Positions 21,777-32,573 are shown, counted from the stretch's first letter. The stretch: 64,000 bases of DNA from Microbacterium oxydans (GCF_026559675.1 NZ_CP092891.1:2294001-2358000), one strand, 5' to 3'. Translations and numbers: made by a program. Notes: generated from the sequence alone by a model not told the origin.

Positions 21777-23555
21777 CTATCCGAACTTGGGAAGGAGCGC
21801 GTCCATCGGGACAGTGGACGGCATCACGCGATAGGTCTTCATCACCTGCGTCATCGCCTTCTGGAAGGCGGATGCGGTGGCCGCGGACGATACAACCTTA
21901 GTCGGCTCGTCCAGGGTGACCACGACGACGTACTGGGGATCATCCACCGGCGCGAAGCCCACCATGCTGGTGAAGTACACCCCGGCCTTGTAGCCGCCTT
22001 TGCCGTCCGAGACCTGCGCGGTTCCGGTCTTGCTGGTCACGCGGTAGCCCGGGACCTTGATCCGTTCGGCGTTGCCGCCCTGCACCGCGACGTTCTCCAG
22101 CATCCGCGTCAGCTCGGCCGCGGTCTGCTCCTTGATGATCTGCTCGTGCTTCGGTGCGTCCGCCTTCACGACCGTGCCGTCGGCGGACGTGCACGACTCC
22201 ACCAGCGAGAGGTCGATCTTCTCGCCGCCGTTCGCGATCGCCTGGTACGCGCCGGCGAGCTGTGCCGCGGTGACCGAGTAGTACTGGCCGAACGTCGTCG
22301 TGTACAGCGACTGGTTGTCCCACTCCTTCACCGGGTGGAGCAGACCGCCCACCTCGGAGGGGAAGTCGAGCGTCTTCTGCCCGACGCCGAAACGCTGCAG
22401 ATAGTCGTAGCGGACCTCGGGACTCACCATGGTGCCGAACTTCGACAGCGCGACGTTCGAGGAGTCGATGAGGCCGCCGGCCAGGGTGTAGTTGTATGCC
22501 GGGTGGCTGAAGGCGTCGTTGATCACGGCGCCGTTCGGGAACGTCTCCCGGGACGCGGCGCTGACGGTGCTCAACGGCGTGATCCCCGCGCCCTCGATCG
22601 CGGCGGCCGCGGTGATGGCCTTGAAGGTGGACCCGGGCTCGAAGTCGTGGTGGAAGATCTGGCTGGCCCGGGTGTCGGGCGTCGACGCGTCCAGGTTGTT
22701 CGGATCCAGGGACGGCCATTCCGCCGCGGCCCGGATCTTCCCGGTCTTCGCCTCGACGACCGTGACGCTTCCGGCCTTGGCGCCCTGCTTCTGCGCCTCC
22801 TCGCCGATCATCTGCTGGAGGTACCACTGCAGGTCGCTGTTGATGGTCAGCTCGACCGAGCCTCCGTCGATGGCGGGGACGGTGCGTTCGCTGCCCGGGA
22901 TCACCACACCGTTCGCACCGGTGCGGTACGACTCCTCGCCGTCCGTCGGTGCAAGACACTTCTCGCCGGTCTGCTCGATGCCCGCCTGGGCCGTGCCCGA
23001 TCCGTCGAGGAAGCCGAGCAGGTTGCCGGCGACGGCGCCGTTCGGGTAGACCCGCGTCTCCCGGGGCTCGAAGTGGAGGTAGGCGAGGTTGTTCTCGCGC
23101 TTCAGGTCGCGAAGCTCGATGTACTGCTCCGTGGTCAGGGATCGCTTGAGCGGCGCGTACTGGCTCTGCGCGTCCTTCGCGAGCGCTTCGGACACCAGCG
23201 CGCGGACCTCGTCCCCGGTCTGACCGGTGACGGCCGCGATCTCGTCCGCCGCCTGCGCCCAGGGCAGTTTGGGATCCTTGTCCTCGAGCTGCGTGATGAC
23301 CTTCGGGCTGAGCTGGGCGTCGTAGACCAGGACGCTGGTGGCGAGGACCGTGCCCCCGGCATCGACGATCGATCCGCGCTGCCCGGCGATCTTCTCGCCG
23401 GCGCCGATCTTCGTGAGCGACTGCGAGACGTGCTCGTCCGCGCTCACCACCTGGATGTCGATCAGTCGCACGACGAACGCGCCCAGCAGGGAGAGGATGA
23501 CCGCGAGGGCGACGACGGTGCGTCGCCGCGGTCCGCGCGTGGCTCGTGTCGTCAT
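21777..23555 (-). CDS. ftsI: class B penicillin-binding protein, septal transpeptidase FtsI
   Basis: A protein of 592 residues: one N-terminal membrane anchor (about 14-33), a dimerisation region starting IAGQRGSIVDAGGTVLA, and the transpeptidase domain with all three active-site motifs: EPGSTFK (SxxK), DSSNVAL (SxN) and TSKTGTAQ (KTG). It cross-links septal peptidoglycan with FtsW as partner and is the target of beta-lactams. It has no C-terminal PASTA domains, unlike some Gram-positive homologues. It lies 26 bases after ftsL. Confidence 0.97.
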   Translation of the reverse strand: MTTRATRGPRRRTVVALAVILSLLGAFVVRLIDIQVVSADEHVSQSLTKIGAGEKIAGQRGSIVDAGGTVLATSVLVYDAQLSPKVITQLEDKDPKLPWAQAADEIAAVTGQTGDEVRALVSEALAKDAQSQYAPLKRSLTTEQYIELRDLKRENNLAYLHFEPRETRVYPNGAVAGNLLGFLDGSGTAQAGIEQTGEKCLAPTDGEESYRTGANGVVIPGSERTVPAIDGGSVELTINSDLQWYLQQMIGEEAQKQGAKAGSVTVVEAKTGKIRAAAEWPSLDPNNLDASTPDTRASQIFHHDFEPGSTFKAITAAAAIEGAGITPLSTVSAASRETFPNGAVINDAFSHPAYNYTLAGGLIDSSNVALSKFGTMVSPEVRYDYLQRFGVGQKTLDFPSEVGGLLHPVKEWDNQSLYTTTFGQYYSVTAAQLAGAYQAIANGGEKIDLSLVESCTSADGTVVKADAPKHEQIIKEQTAAELTRMLENVAVQGGNAERIKVPGYRVTSKTGTAQVSDGKGGYKAGVYFTSMVGFAPVDDPQYVVVVTLDEPTKVVSSAATASAFQKAMTQVMKTYRVMPSTVPMDALLPKFG

Positions 23556-23581
23556 GAGATCTCTCCGTCGGTGGCGTGCGG

Positions 23582-24142
23582 TCAGCGGGTGGTGGGGCTG
23601 GGGAGTCCGTCGGTGATCGCCGGCGGAAGATCCTGCGTCGTCGATTCCGTGGCGCCGTCGTCCGTGGTGGTCGCGGGCGGCGTGGGTTCGACGATGAGGG
23701 AGTTGCTCACGGCGGCGGATCCCTCGGGATTGACCGTCGACGTCCAGTCGGCGCCGGAGCCGGTGCCGAACACGGCGCCGTCGCTGAGACGGAGGTAAGA
23801 CGGCGAGCCGGCCACCACCATCCCCAGGTCGGCGGCGCTGCTCGCGAGGACCTGGGGCGAGCTGACGCCGGTGAGTTCCTCCTGCAGTGCGTGGGTGCGC
23901 AGGTCCAGCTCACGCTGCTGGGACGAGAGCCCCGCCAGTGTGAACGAGTCCTGCGTGATCGCGAGGGAGAAGGCCACCTGCGCCGCGCCGATCGCGAGTG
24001 CTCCGCCGAGGGCGACGAGCGCATAGGCGAGCTTGGGCTTGCGGCGGACGGCCGGTCGGCTGACGGGCTGCAGACGTCGTTGCGGCTCGCGGACCGGGGC
24101 GACCGGCTGGATCGGTTTGCGGACGACGGCGTTGATGCTCAT
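23582..24142 (-). CDS. ftsL: FtsL-like divisome protein
   Basis: A protein of 186 residues with a basic cytosolic N-terminus, one membrane helix at about 40-60 ([21 protein letters not shown]), a short coiled coil ([19 protein letters not shown]) and a Thr/Pro-rich outer tail. Sequence is poorly conserved, but size, topology and place between rsmH and ftsI fit FtsL (Rv2164c position). The ATG at 24142 overlaps the rsmH stop by four bases. FtsL would form a complex with FtsB/FtsQ and activate FtsWI. No catalytic motif is present or expected. Confidence 0.85.
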   Translation of the reverse strand: MSINAVVRKPIQPVAPVREPQRRLQPVSRPAVRRKPKLAYALVALGGALAIGAAQVAFSLAITQDSFTLAGLSSQQRELDLRTHALQEELTGVSSPQVLASSAADLGMVVAGSPSYLRLSDGAVFGTGSGADWTSTVNPEGSAAVSNSLIVEPTPPATTTDDGATESTTQDLPPAITDGLPSPTTR

Positions 24143-25077
24143 GCGCTCTCCCGCAGCTTCTCGGCGGCGCGGAGTCGCACCGGGATGGCACGCGGATTGC
24201 GCGCACGTTCTGCTTCGTCGGCGAGCTCCGCGCCCTTGGTGAGGATGCGGAACCGCGGCGCGTGCTCGGGGAGCTCGACGGGAAGTCCGGCCGGAGCGGT
24301 CGACGCCGCTGCCGCCGCGAAGGCCTGCTTGACGAGCCGATCCTCGAGCGACTGGTACGACATCACCACGATGCGCCCGCCCACGTTCAAGGCCTCCATC
24401 GCGGAGGGGATCGCGTCGGCGAGCACGTTCAGTTCGGTGTTGACCTCGATGCGCAGCGCCTGGAACACGCGCTTCGCCGGGTGTCCGGCACGCTGAGCCG
24501 CCGCGGGCGTGGCCGCGATCAGGATCTCGACCAGTTCGCCGGAGCGGGTGATCGGCTGCTTCTGCCGGGCCTCGATGATGAAACGGGCATACCGACCCGC
24601 GAGCTTCTCCTCGCCGTAGCGCTCGAAGATGCGGCGAAGATTCCCTTCGCTGTACGTGGCGATGACGTCGGCAGCCGTGACGCCCTTGGTCTGGTCCATA
24701 CGCATGTCCAGCGGGGCATCCTTCGAGTACGCGAAGCCGCGCTCCGCCTCGTCCAGCTGCAGCGAGGACACTCCGAGGTCGAACAGGATCCCGGCGGCGC
24801 CCTGTGCGTGCAGGCCGATCTCGTCGTACACCGTGTGCACGAGGGTGACGCGGTCCTTGAAGCGGGCGAGCCGCTCCCCCGCGATGCGCAGCGCGTCGGT
24901 GTCGCGGTCGAGTCCGATCAGTCGGATGTTCGGGAAGCGCTCGAGCAGGGCCTCCGAGTGGCCGCCCATGCCGAGCGTGGCATCGACGAGCACCGCTCCG
25001 TCCGCCTGGAGGGCGGGAGCGAGCAACTCGACGCAGCGGTCGAGCAGTACCGGGGTGTGTATGTCTCGGAGGTTCAT
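24139..25077 (-). CDS. rsmH: 16S rRNA (cytosine-1402-N4)-methyltransferase
   Basis: A protein of 312 residues (formerly MraW). The S-adenosylmethionine site is seen in [16 protein letters not shown], and the family motifs [30 protein letters not shown] and [17 protein letters not shown] are intact. It methylates C1402 of 16S rRNA in the decoding centre. [12 protein letters not shown] at 25077 is taken as the start; an in-frame ATG at 25098 would add seven residues. It is the second gene of the dcw cluster, after mraZ. Confidence 0.96.
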   Translation of the reverse strand: MNLRDIHTPVLLDRCVELLAPALQADGAVLVDATLGMGGHSEALLERFPNIRLIGLDRDTDALRIAGERLARFKDRVTLVHTVYDEIGLHAQGAAGILFDLGVSSLQLDEAERGFAYSKDAPLDMRMDQTKGVTAADVIATYSEGNLRRIFERYGEEKLAGRYARFIIEARQKQPITRSGELVEILIAATPAAAQRAGHPAKRVFQALRIEVNTELNVLADAIPSAMEALNVGGRIVVMSYQSLEDRLVKQAFAAAAASTAPAGLPVELPEHAPRFRILTKGAELADEAERARNPRAIPVRLRAAEKLRESA

Positions 25078-25179
25078 GATCTTTCTCGGGGTGACCATCG
25101 GCTCTGATCCCCCTCCGCTTCTCGACCCGGCACCGGGGAAGTGTGTCGGGGTGGGAGCGGCGGGGCATCACAGCCGTGG

Positions 25180-25611
25180 TCAGAAGAGTCCCGGAATCAC
25201 CTCCTGCTCGAGGTCGGAGTAGGTCTCCTCGCCGGCGGCGAGGTAGGCGTTCCAGCTCTCGGCATCCCAGATCTCGGCGTGGGCGCCGACTCCGGTGACG
25301 ATGAGCTCCTTCTGCAGTCCCGCGTACTGACGCAGGTGCGCGGGGATGGTGATGCGGTTCTGGCTGTCGGGCATCTCCGCACTCGCGCCGGAGAGGAACA
25401 GACGCATGAAGTCACGCGCCTGCTTGTTGGCGAGCGGCGCCTGACGGATCCGCTCGTGCATCGCCTCGAACTCGGCCGTGCTGAACACGTAGAGGCAGCG
25501 CTCCTGGCCTCGGGTGACGACGATGCCGCCGCCGAGGTCCTCGCGGAACTTCGCAGGAAGGATGACCCGTCCTTTGTCGTCCAGCTTCGGTGAGTGCGTA
25601 CCCAGCAACAT
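25180..25611 (-). CDS. mraZ: MraZ, transcriptional regulator of the dcw cluster
   Basis: A protein of 143 residues with the two AbrB-like repeats of Mra[21 protein letters not shown] near the start and [18 protein letters not shown] near residue 85. MraZ oligomers bind repeated GTGG-type boxes in front of their own gene, and exactly such boxes lie at 25652-25677. It is first in the dcw cluster, followed by rsmH after 102 bases. Confidence 0.97.
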   Translation of the reverse strand: MLLGTHSPKLDDKGRVILPAKFREDLGGGIVVTRGQERCLYVFSTAEFEAMHERIRQAPLANKQARDFMRLFLSGASAEMPDSQNRITIPAHLRQYAGLQKELIVTGVGAHAEIWDAESWNAYLAAGEETYSDLEQEVIPGLF

Positions 25612-25651
25612 CGGCCATCACCCCCTCTGCGTCCGGCCAACTCGAGGTGCG

Positions 25652-25677
25652 CCCCACTTTACTCCACATTCCTCCAC
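25652..25677 (-). promoter_or_regulatory. MraZ box: three GTGGNG repeats at 10-base spacing
   Basis: On the minus strand, same direction as mraZ, GTGGAG, GTGGAG and GTGGGG occur with four-base spacers, 41 bases before the mraZ start. This is the known arrangement of MraZ operators. Confidence 0.75.
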
Positions 25678-25749
25678 ATACCTACGACCAATCCGCGGGA
25701 ATCGCTGGCGACGGCCGATGGGCGCGCCGAAGTTCCGCGGAATTCCGCG

Positions 25750-25786
25750 GTGGAGGAAGGTGGAGGCTCAGTGGAGGACGGTGGGG
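25750..25786 (+). promoter_or_regulatory. second, inverted cluster of four GTGGNG repeats
   Basis: GTGGAG at 25750, 25760 and 25771 and GTGGGG at 25781 on the plus strand, spaced 10-11 bases and facing away from mraZ. It may be a second MraZ-binding site; see findings. Confidence 0.45.
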
Positions 25787-25800
25787 AGCCTCACCGGTTA

Positions 25801-25841
25801 ACGACGGAAGCCCGGATGCTCAGCATCCGGGCTTCCGTCGT
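25801..25841 (-). terminator. terminator of the DUF3040 gene
   Basis: A perfect 20-base inverted repeat around a single C (25821), beginning 13 bases after the stop at 25855. It separates this gene from the mra promoter region. Confidence 0.8.
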
Positions 25842-25854
25842 GAAGTCGTAAAGG

Positions 25855-26229
25855 TCAGTGACCGTCCTGGCGGCGGTCCCAGCGGTCGTTCATGCGATCC
25901 ATGAACGAGGCGGAATCCTGACGCTTGGGAGCGGAGCGCTCGCGCGGCTCGGCGGGAGTCGCTCGACGAACCGGAGTGACGGCGACCATGACGCCGGCCA
26001 GCATCGCGACGAATCCGATGACTCCGACCACGATGCCCCACACGTCGCCGAGGATGACCCCGACCACCAGACCGCCGACACCGGCGAGCAGGAGAAGCGC
26101 ACCGTAGACCAGATTGCGGTAGCTCAAAGCGCGATCGCCGGACGGCGCGGTCACGACGTCGGCATCGTTGTGAAGGAGATGGCGTTCCATCTCGTCGAGC
26201 AGACGCTGCTCCTGTTCGGAGAGTGGCAT
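25855..26229 (-). CDS. DUF3040 family membrane protein
   Basis: A protein of 124 residues. The N-terminus MPLSEQEQRLLDEMERHLL is the DUF3040 signature, followed by two hydrophobic segments (about 41-60 and 62-84) and a charged tail. GAGGGGG lies before the ATG at 26229. Genes of this family sit next to mraZ in many actinobacteria (Rv2169c), and the function is unknown. It has its own terminator and is read apart from the dcw cluster. Confidence 0.92.
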   Translation of the reverse strand: MPLSEQEQRLLDEMERHLLHNDADVVTAPSGDRALSYRNLVYGALLLLAGVGGLVVGVILGDVWGIVVGVIGFVAMLAGVMVAVTPVRRATPAEPRERSAPKRQDSASFMDRMNDRWDRRQDGH

Positions 26230-26313
26230 TTCGTCCCCCTCGGGTATCGTGCCTTCCATTCTACGCGCGCCGAGGCGTCCGGGGCTAGCAGTTCGATGCC
26301 CCCTTGCTTTACG

Positions 26314-26319
26314 TATGCT
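26314..26319 (+). promoter_or_regulatory. -10 hexamer TATGCT of the polyprenyl synthase gene
   Basis: TATGCT, then seven bases, then GTG at 26327. It fits a leaderless start and supports that start codon. Confidence 0.5.
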
Positions 26320-26326
26320 GGGAGTC

Positions 26327-27415
26327 GTGCCGTCTTCCTCCCCCGTCCCCGGCGCCGTCGCCGCCCACCTCGACCGCTTCCTCACCCGGATGCGCGCGGA
26401 ATCCACGGAGTACGGCCCCGATGCGGCGGCCTTCCTCGATGCCGCCGCCGGCACGCTCGAGGGCGGGAAGCGACTCCGTGCCCGGTTCTGCCACGCCGGC
26501 TGGCGTGCCGTCGCCCGCTTCGCCGACCGTGAGGCGAGCGAGACCGATGCCCTCTGGGATGTCTGCACCGCGCTGGAGATCTTCCAGTCGGCCGCACTCG
26601 TCCACGACGATCTGATCGACAACTCGGACACGCGCCGCGGTCGCCCCGCCGCTCACCGCGCGCTCGAGGCATCCCACCGCACCGCGGGATGGTCGGGAGA
26701 CGCGGAGTCCTTCGGCCGCGCATCCGCGATCCTCCTCGGCGATCTCCTCGTCGCGTGGAGCGACGACCTCCTGGAGGCCGCACTCGACGGTCATCCGCAC
26801 GCCCGGGCCGTGCGCTCCGAGTACGCCAGGATGCGCCGCGACGTGACCACCGGCCAGTTCCTCGACATCGCCGAGGAATCCGCGTGGAGCGTCAATGCCG
26901 GCGACCTGCACGCCGACCGCGCTCTACGAGTGGCCTCGCTCAAGTCCGCCAGGTACAGCATCGAACAGCCGCTGATCCTCGGGGCCGCTCTCAGCGGTGC
27001 CGACGCGGACCAGGTCTCGGCGCTGCGACGGTTCGGACATCCGATCGGCATGGCCTTCCAGCTGCGCGACGACGTGCTCGGCGTGTTCGGCGACGCATCG
27101 CTCACGGGCAAGCCGGCAGGAGATGACCTGCGGGAGGGCAAGCGCACGGTGCTCGTGGCGCTCACTAGGCAGTCGCTGGATCCCTCGGCCAGGAGGCTCC
27201 TGGACGAGATGCTCGGCGATCCGGAGCTGACGACCGAGCAGGTGTCGTTCCTGCAGGCCACCATCTCCGGCTCCGGCGCACTCGATCGCGTCGAGCAGAT
27301 GATCTCCGACTACGCACACGAAGCGGATCGGGCGCTCTCCGGCGCGCGCCTCGACAACGCCGCGGTCGGCGAGCTGCGGGAACTCGCCCGCGCGGCCACG
27401 GTCCGCTCCGCCTGA
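26327..27415 (+). CDS. polyprenyl diphosphate synthase (trans-isoprenyl, IdsA-type)
   Basis: A protein of 362 residues from the trans-isoprenyl diphosphate synthase family, which condenses isopentenyl diphosphate with allylic diphosphates to make geranyl-, farnesyl- or geranylgeranyl diphosphate. The two aspartate-rich Mg2+ sites are seen: LVHDDLIDNSDTRRG and FQLRDDVLGVFGD. The lysine/arginine segment GGKRLRARF precedes them. Chain length cannot be set with certainty. Position matches Rv2173 (idsA2). The GTG at 26327 is chosen from the -10 hexamer seven bases before it; the longer open frame from 26249 has no family similarity. Confidence 0.92.
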   Translation: MPSSSPVPGAVAAHLDRFLTRMRAESTEYGPDAAAFLDAAAGTLEGGKRLRARFCHAGWRAVARFADREASETDALWDVCTALEIFQSAALVHDDLIDNSDTRRGRPAAHRALEASHRTAGWSGDAESFGRASAILLGDLLVAWSDDLLEAALDGHPHARAVRSEYARMRRDVTTGQFLDIAEESAWSVNAGDLHADRALRVASLKSARYSIEQPLILGAALSGADADQVSALRRFGHPIGMAFQLRDDVLGVFGDASLTGKPAGDDLREGKRTVLVALTRQSLDPSARRLLDEMLGDPELTTEQVSFLQATISGSGALDRVEQMISDYAHEADRALSGARLDNAAVGELRELARAATVRSA

Positions 27416-27428
27416 CGCGGAGAGCGGC

Positions 27429-27797
27429 TCAGGCGAGGGTGCGGGCGACGCGGCGGACCGCGCTCTTGTGTCCCGCGAGCAGGGCGTCGATCGGCGAGCG
27501 GCCGAGCGACTCCTCCTCGGTGAGCAGCCAGTCGATCAGCTCGTCGTCCGAGAAACCCGCGTCCTGCAGCACGATGACGGTTCCGCGCAGCGAGCTCAGC
27601 GGCTGCCCGTCGACGATGAACACCGCGGGCACCCCGAAGACGCCGCTGCGGCGGGACCCGACCAGGTAGTGCTCGTCGATCAGGCGGCGCACGCGGCCGA
27701 GGGGCTCGTCGAGCACCTCGACGAGGTCGGGCATCGTCAGCCACTCGATGGCAGCGGCGGCAGGGGTTCCAGCAACGTTCTCAGACACGTTGCCCAC
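27429..27797 (-). CDS. Rv2175c-like DNA-binding protein
   Basis: A protein of 122 residues. An N-terminal winged helix-turn-helix (about 18-70; WLTMPDLVEVLDEPLGRVRRLIDEH) is followed by a C-terminal helical part (LSSLRGTVIVLQDAGFSDDE) that matches the Rv2175c family. In M. tuberculosis this protein binds DNA and is a substrate of the kinase PknL encoded next to it; here the PASTA kinase gene lies 1.4 kb away, conserved synteny. The GTG at 27797 has a near-perfect GGAGG seven bases upstream, better than the codon at 27824. It is convergent with the polyprenyl synthase gene, 13 bases apart. Confidence 0.85.
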   Translation of the reverse strand: MGNVSENVAGTPAAAAIEWLTMPDLVEVLDEPLGRVRRLIDEHYLVGSRRSGVFGVPAVFIVDGQPLSSLRGTVIVLQDAGFSDDELIDWLLTEEESLGRSPIDALLAGHKSAVRRVARTLA

Positions 27798-27837
27798 TAT
27801 CTCACCTCCGCTCGGGTGTCGCATGTCGACCCTCCAG

Positions 27838-27894
27838 TCACATCCTTCACTTGCGTCACTTCTGTTGACTTCTGTTTACATCCGTGTCAGCGTG
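27838..27894 (+). promoter_or_regulatory. phased direct repeats upstream of the LysM gene
   Basis: Six related 9-10 base units begin at 27838, 27847, 27856, 27866, 27876 and about 27886: TCACATCCT, TCACTTGCG, TCACTTCTG, TGACTTCTG, TTACATCCG, GTCAGCGTG. All lie on one helix face and end 26 bases before the start codon, suggesting a protein-binding array over the promoter. Confidence 0.45.
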
Positions 27895-27919
27895 AAGTGC
27901 TCGAAAAAGGGGGCAAGCC

Positions 27920-29101
27920 TTGAGACTCAAGACCGCCACACGACGAACACGAAACCTGCAGCTCGGCGTGCCCGCCGCTGTGCTGGGCGCTCTCGCCGCC
28001 ACGCTCACCGCTGCTCCGGCCGGTGCCGCTTCGACCCCCGATGTCACACCGATGGAGAGGCAGCGCAGCGCCCCGGTGCGCATCGCACCCCTGCAGACCG
28101 CTCCGTCGAGCTACGTCGTCCGAGCCGGCGACACCGTCTCGGCGATCGCCGCACGCTTCGGCCTGCGCACCGTGGACGTGCTCACCTGGAACAACCTCTC
28201 CTGGCGCTCGGTGATCTATCCCGGGCAGAAGCTGACCCTCCGATCGACCGCCGCCGCGCCCGCGGCCGCCCCTGCCGCCACGCCGGCGCCGGCATCGACG
28301 TCGCACAAGGTCGTCGCCGGTGACACCGTCTTCGCGATCGCGAAGAAGTACGGCACGACGGTCGACGCCGTGCTGTCCGCGAACGGTCTCACCCGCGCAT
28401 CGGTCATCTACCCCGGGCAGAACCTGCGCGTCTCAGGGGGCGCCGCGCCGCAGGCGGCCGCCCCGGCTCCCGCTGCCACGCCGGCCCCCGCTTCCGCCGC
28501 CGCGAAGCACACCGTCGTCGCCGGGGACACGCTCTTCGGCATCGCACGGAAGTACGGCACCACGACGCAGAACCTGTTCGCCCTGAACGGCTTGGGCCCG
28601 TCGTCGATCATCTATCCGGGACAGAAGCTCGCCGTTCACGCGGCCCCTGCCCCGGCGAAGGCGGCCACGACCACCGGCGGTCAGCGGACGGCGGCGCTCA
28701 CCTCCGAGCAGGCGTCGAACGCCGCCCTCATCATCCGCATCGGTCGCGAGCTCGGCGTTTCGGATCGCGCACTGGCCCTCGCTCTCGCCACCGGGATGGT
28801 GGAGTCGGGCCTGCGCAACCTCGACTGGGGAGACCGCGATTCGCTCGGCCTCTTCCAGCAGCGCCCCAGCACCGGGTGGGGAACGCCCGCGCAGATCCTG
28901 GATGCGGAACGGAGTACCCGCGCGTTCTTCGGCGGATCGAGCGACCCCAACGGACACACCACCCGCGGCCTGCTGGACATCCCCGGCTGGGAGCGCATGC
29001 CGTTCACCGCGGCCGCCCAAGCCGTGCAGATCTCCGCGTATCCGGACCGTTATGGCCAGTGGGAGACCCAGGCGTATGACTGGCTCGCGCTCTACGGCTG
29101 A
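27920..29101 (+). CDS. secreted LysM protein with lysozyme-like C-terminal domain
   Basis: A protein of 393 residues. A signal peptide (about 1-38, ending PAGAAS) is followed by three LysM domains (about 60-105, 133-178, 193-238), each with the pattern YVVRAGDTVSAIAARFG and INPGQKL-like ends (IYPGQKL), separated by Ala/Pro linkers. The C-terminal 130 residues (ALALATGMVESGLRNLDWGD, SLGLFQQRPSTGWGT) match the lysozyme-like/transglycosylase-like domain seen in actinobacterial wall hydrolases. LysM modules bind peptidoglycan, so a surface role in wall turnover is likely; cleavage is inferred. The start is TTG at 27920 with a strong AAAGGGGG upstream. Confidence 0.88.
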   Translation: MRLKTATRRTRNLQLGVPAAVLGALAATLTAAPAGAASTPDVTPMERQRSAPVRIAPLQTAPSSYVVRAGDTVSAIAARFGLRTVDVLTWNNLSWRSVIYPGQKLTLRSTAAAPAAAPAATPAPASTSHKVVAGDTVFAIAKKYGTTVDAVLSANGLTRASVIYPGQNLRVSGGAAPQAAAPAPAATPAPASAAAKHTVVAGDTLFGIARKYGTTTQNLFALNGLGPSSIIYPGQKLAVHAAPAPAKAATTTGGQRTAALTSEQASNAALIIRIGRELGVSDRALALALATGMVESGLRNLDWGDRDSLGLFQQRPSTGWGTPAQILDAERSTRAFFGGSSDPNGHTTRGLLDIPGWERMPFTAAAQAVQISAYPDRYGQWETQAYDWLALYG

Positions 29102-29167
29102 GCAGTTCCTCGAAACCCGCACCCCTCCAGGGGTGAGCCGCTCCCCTGTCTTTCAGGCAGTTCTCAA

Positions 29168-29173
29168 TAGAAT
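29168..29173 (+). promoter_or_regulatory. -10 hexamer TAGAAT of the PASTA kinase gene
   Basis: TAGAAT, six bases, then GTG at 29180. No ribosome binding site is present, as expected of a leaderless mRNA. Confidence 0.6.
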
Positions 29174-29179
29174 TCTGAC

Positions 29180-31135
<1,956 letters not shown>

Positions 31136-31169
31136 GCCCCGAGCGGCGGGCCACGACCAGAGGCCGCAC

Positions 31170-31218
31170 AGATACGAAGAGAGGGCCGGAATCGGATTCC
31201 GGCCCTCTCTTCGTATCT
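31170..31218. terminator. bidirectional terminator between pknL and aroG
   Basis: A perfect 24-base inverted repeat centred on 31194, followed in either direction by a few T residues. It lies 34 bases after the kinase stop and 7 bases after the DAHP synthase stop, so it serves both convergent genes. Confidence 0.9.
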
Positions 31219-31225
31219 CTCGGCG

Positions 31226-32566
31226 TCAGCGCTTCTCGAGCTCCTCAGCCACGAGGAACGCCAGCTCGAGCGACTGCATGTGGTTCAGACGCGGGTCGCA
31301 CAGGCTCTCGTACCGCGTGGCCAGTGCGGCCTCGTCGATCTGCTCGGACCCGCCGAGGCACTCGGTCACGTCGTCGCCGGTGAGCTCGACGTGGATGCCG
31401 CCGGGGAAGGTGCCGACCGCACGGTGCGCCTCGAAGAAGCCGCGCACCTCGTCGACCACGTCGTCGAAGCGACGCGTCTTGTAGCCGGTCGGTGTCGTGA
31501 TGCCGTTGCCGTGCATCGGGTCGGTGACCCACAGCGGCTGCGCGCCCGAGTCACGGACGGCCTCGAGCAGCGGCGGCAGAGCGTCGCGGATCTTGCCCGC
31601 ACCCATGCGCGTGATGAAGGTCAGACGGCCGGGCTCGCGCTCGGGGTCGAGCTTGTCGATCAGCTGCAGCGCGGTCTCGGGCGACGTCGTGGGTCCGAGC
31701 TTCACCCCGATGGGGTTGCGGATCTTGGAGAAGTAGTCGACGTGCGCGCCGTCGAGCTCGCGCGTGCGCTCCCCGATCCACAGGAAGTGCGCCGAGGTGT
31801 TGTACGGCGTGTCCGTGCGCGAGTCGATGCGCGTCATCGGACGCTCGTAGTCCATCAGCAGACCCTCGTGGCCCGTGAAGAACTCGACGCGCTTGAGCTC
31901 GTCGAAGTCGGCGCCGGCGGCCTCCATGAACTTGATCGCGCGGTCGATCTCCGCGGCCATGCGCTCGTAGCGCTGGTTGGCCGGGTTCTGCGCGAAGCCC
32001 TTGTTCCACGAGTGCACCTCGCGGAGGTCGGCGAATCCCCCCTGCGTGAACGCGCGGATGAGGTTCAGCGTCGATGCCGCCGTGTGGTAGCCCTGGAGCA
32101 GACGACCGGGGTCGGCGGTGCGCGAGCCCTCGGTGAAGTCGTAGCCGTTGACGATGTCGCCGCGGTACGCCGGCAGCGTGACGTCGCCGCGGGTCTCGCT
32201 GTCGCTCGAGCGCGGCTTCGCGAACTGACCGGCCATGCGGCCCATCTTCACGATGGGCATCGAGGCGCCATAGGTCAGCACGACGGCCATCTGCAGCACC
32301 GTCTTGATGCGGTTGCGGATCTGCTCGGCGGTCGCCCCGGCGAAGGTCTCGGCGCAGTCCCCGCCCTGGAGCAGGAAAGCCTGCCCCGAGGCCGCACGGG
32401 CGAGACGGTCACGGAGGTTGTCGACCTCACCGGCGAAGACGAGGGGCGGAAGGGTCGCGATCTGACGGGAGACGTCGGCGACGCGGTCCGCGTCGGGCCA
32501 CTGCGGCTGCTGCTTGATGGGAAGCGAACGCCATGCATCAAGGGCTTCGATGTGGTGCGGGAGCAT
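31226..32566 (-). CDS. aroG: 3-deoxy-D-arabino-heptulosonate 7-phosphate synthase, class II
   Basis: A protein of 446 residues of the class II (plant/mycobacterial type) DAHP synthases, which join phosphoenolpyruvate and erythrose 4-phosphate in the first step of the shikimate pathway. Motifs: LQGGDCAETFAG with the metal-binding cysteine, KMGRMAGQFAKPRS, EFFTGHEGLLMDYE and the C-terminal WVTDPMHGNG plus GGIHVELTGDDVTECLGG. Mycobacterial enzymes of this class are regulated by aromatic amino acids and chorismate mutase; the same is possible here. Position equals Rv2178c. A -10 hexamer TAGGCT lies seven bases before the ATG. Confidence 0.96.
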   Translation of the reverse strand: MLPHHIEALDAWRSLPIKQQPQWPDADRVADVSRQIATLPPLVFAGEVDNLRDRLARAASGQAFLLQGGDCAETFAGATAEQIRNRIKTVLQMAVVLTYGASMPIVKMGRMAGQFAKPRSSDSETRGDVTLPAYRGDIVNGYDFTEGSRTADPGRLLQGYHTAASTLNLIRAFTQGGFADLREVHSWNKGFAQNPANQRYERMAAEIDRAIKFMEAAGADFDELKRVEFFTGHEGLLMDYERPMTRIDSRTDTPYNTSAHFLWIGERTRELDGAHVDYFSKIRNPIGVKLGPTTSPETALQLIDKLDPEREPGRLTFITRMGAGKIRDALPPLLEAVRDSGAQPLWVTDPMHGNGITTPTGYKTRRFDDVVDEVRGFFEAHRAVGTFPGGIHVELTGDDVTECLGGSEQIDEAALATRYESLCDPRLNHMQSLELAFLVAEELEKR

Positions 32567-32573
32567 GCGTTCC

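Noticed and set aside
25078..25171. Minus-strand frame from 25171 covering ftsL and rsmH as one long protein
   Set aside because: The N-terminal part is an out-of-frame reading of rsmH; ftsL begins at ATG 24142.
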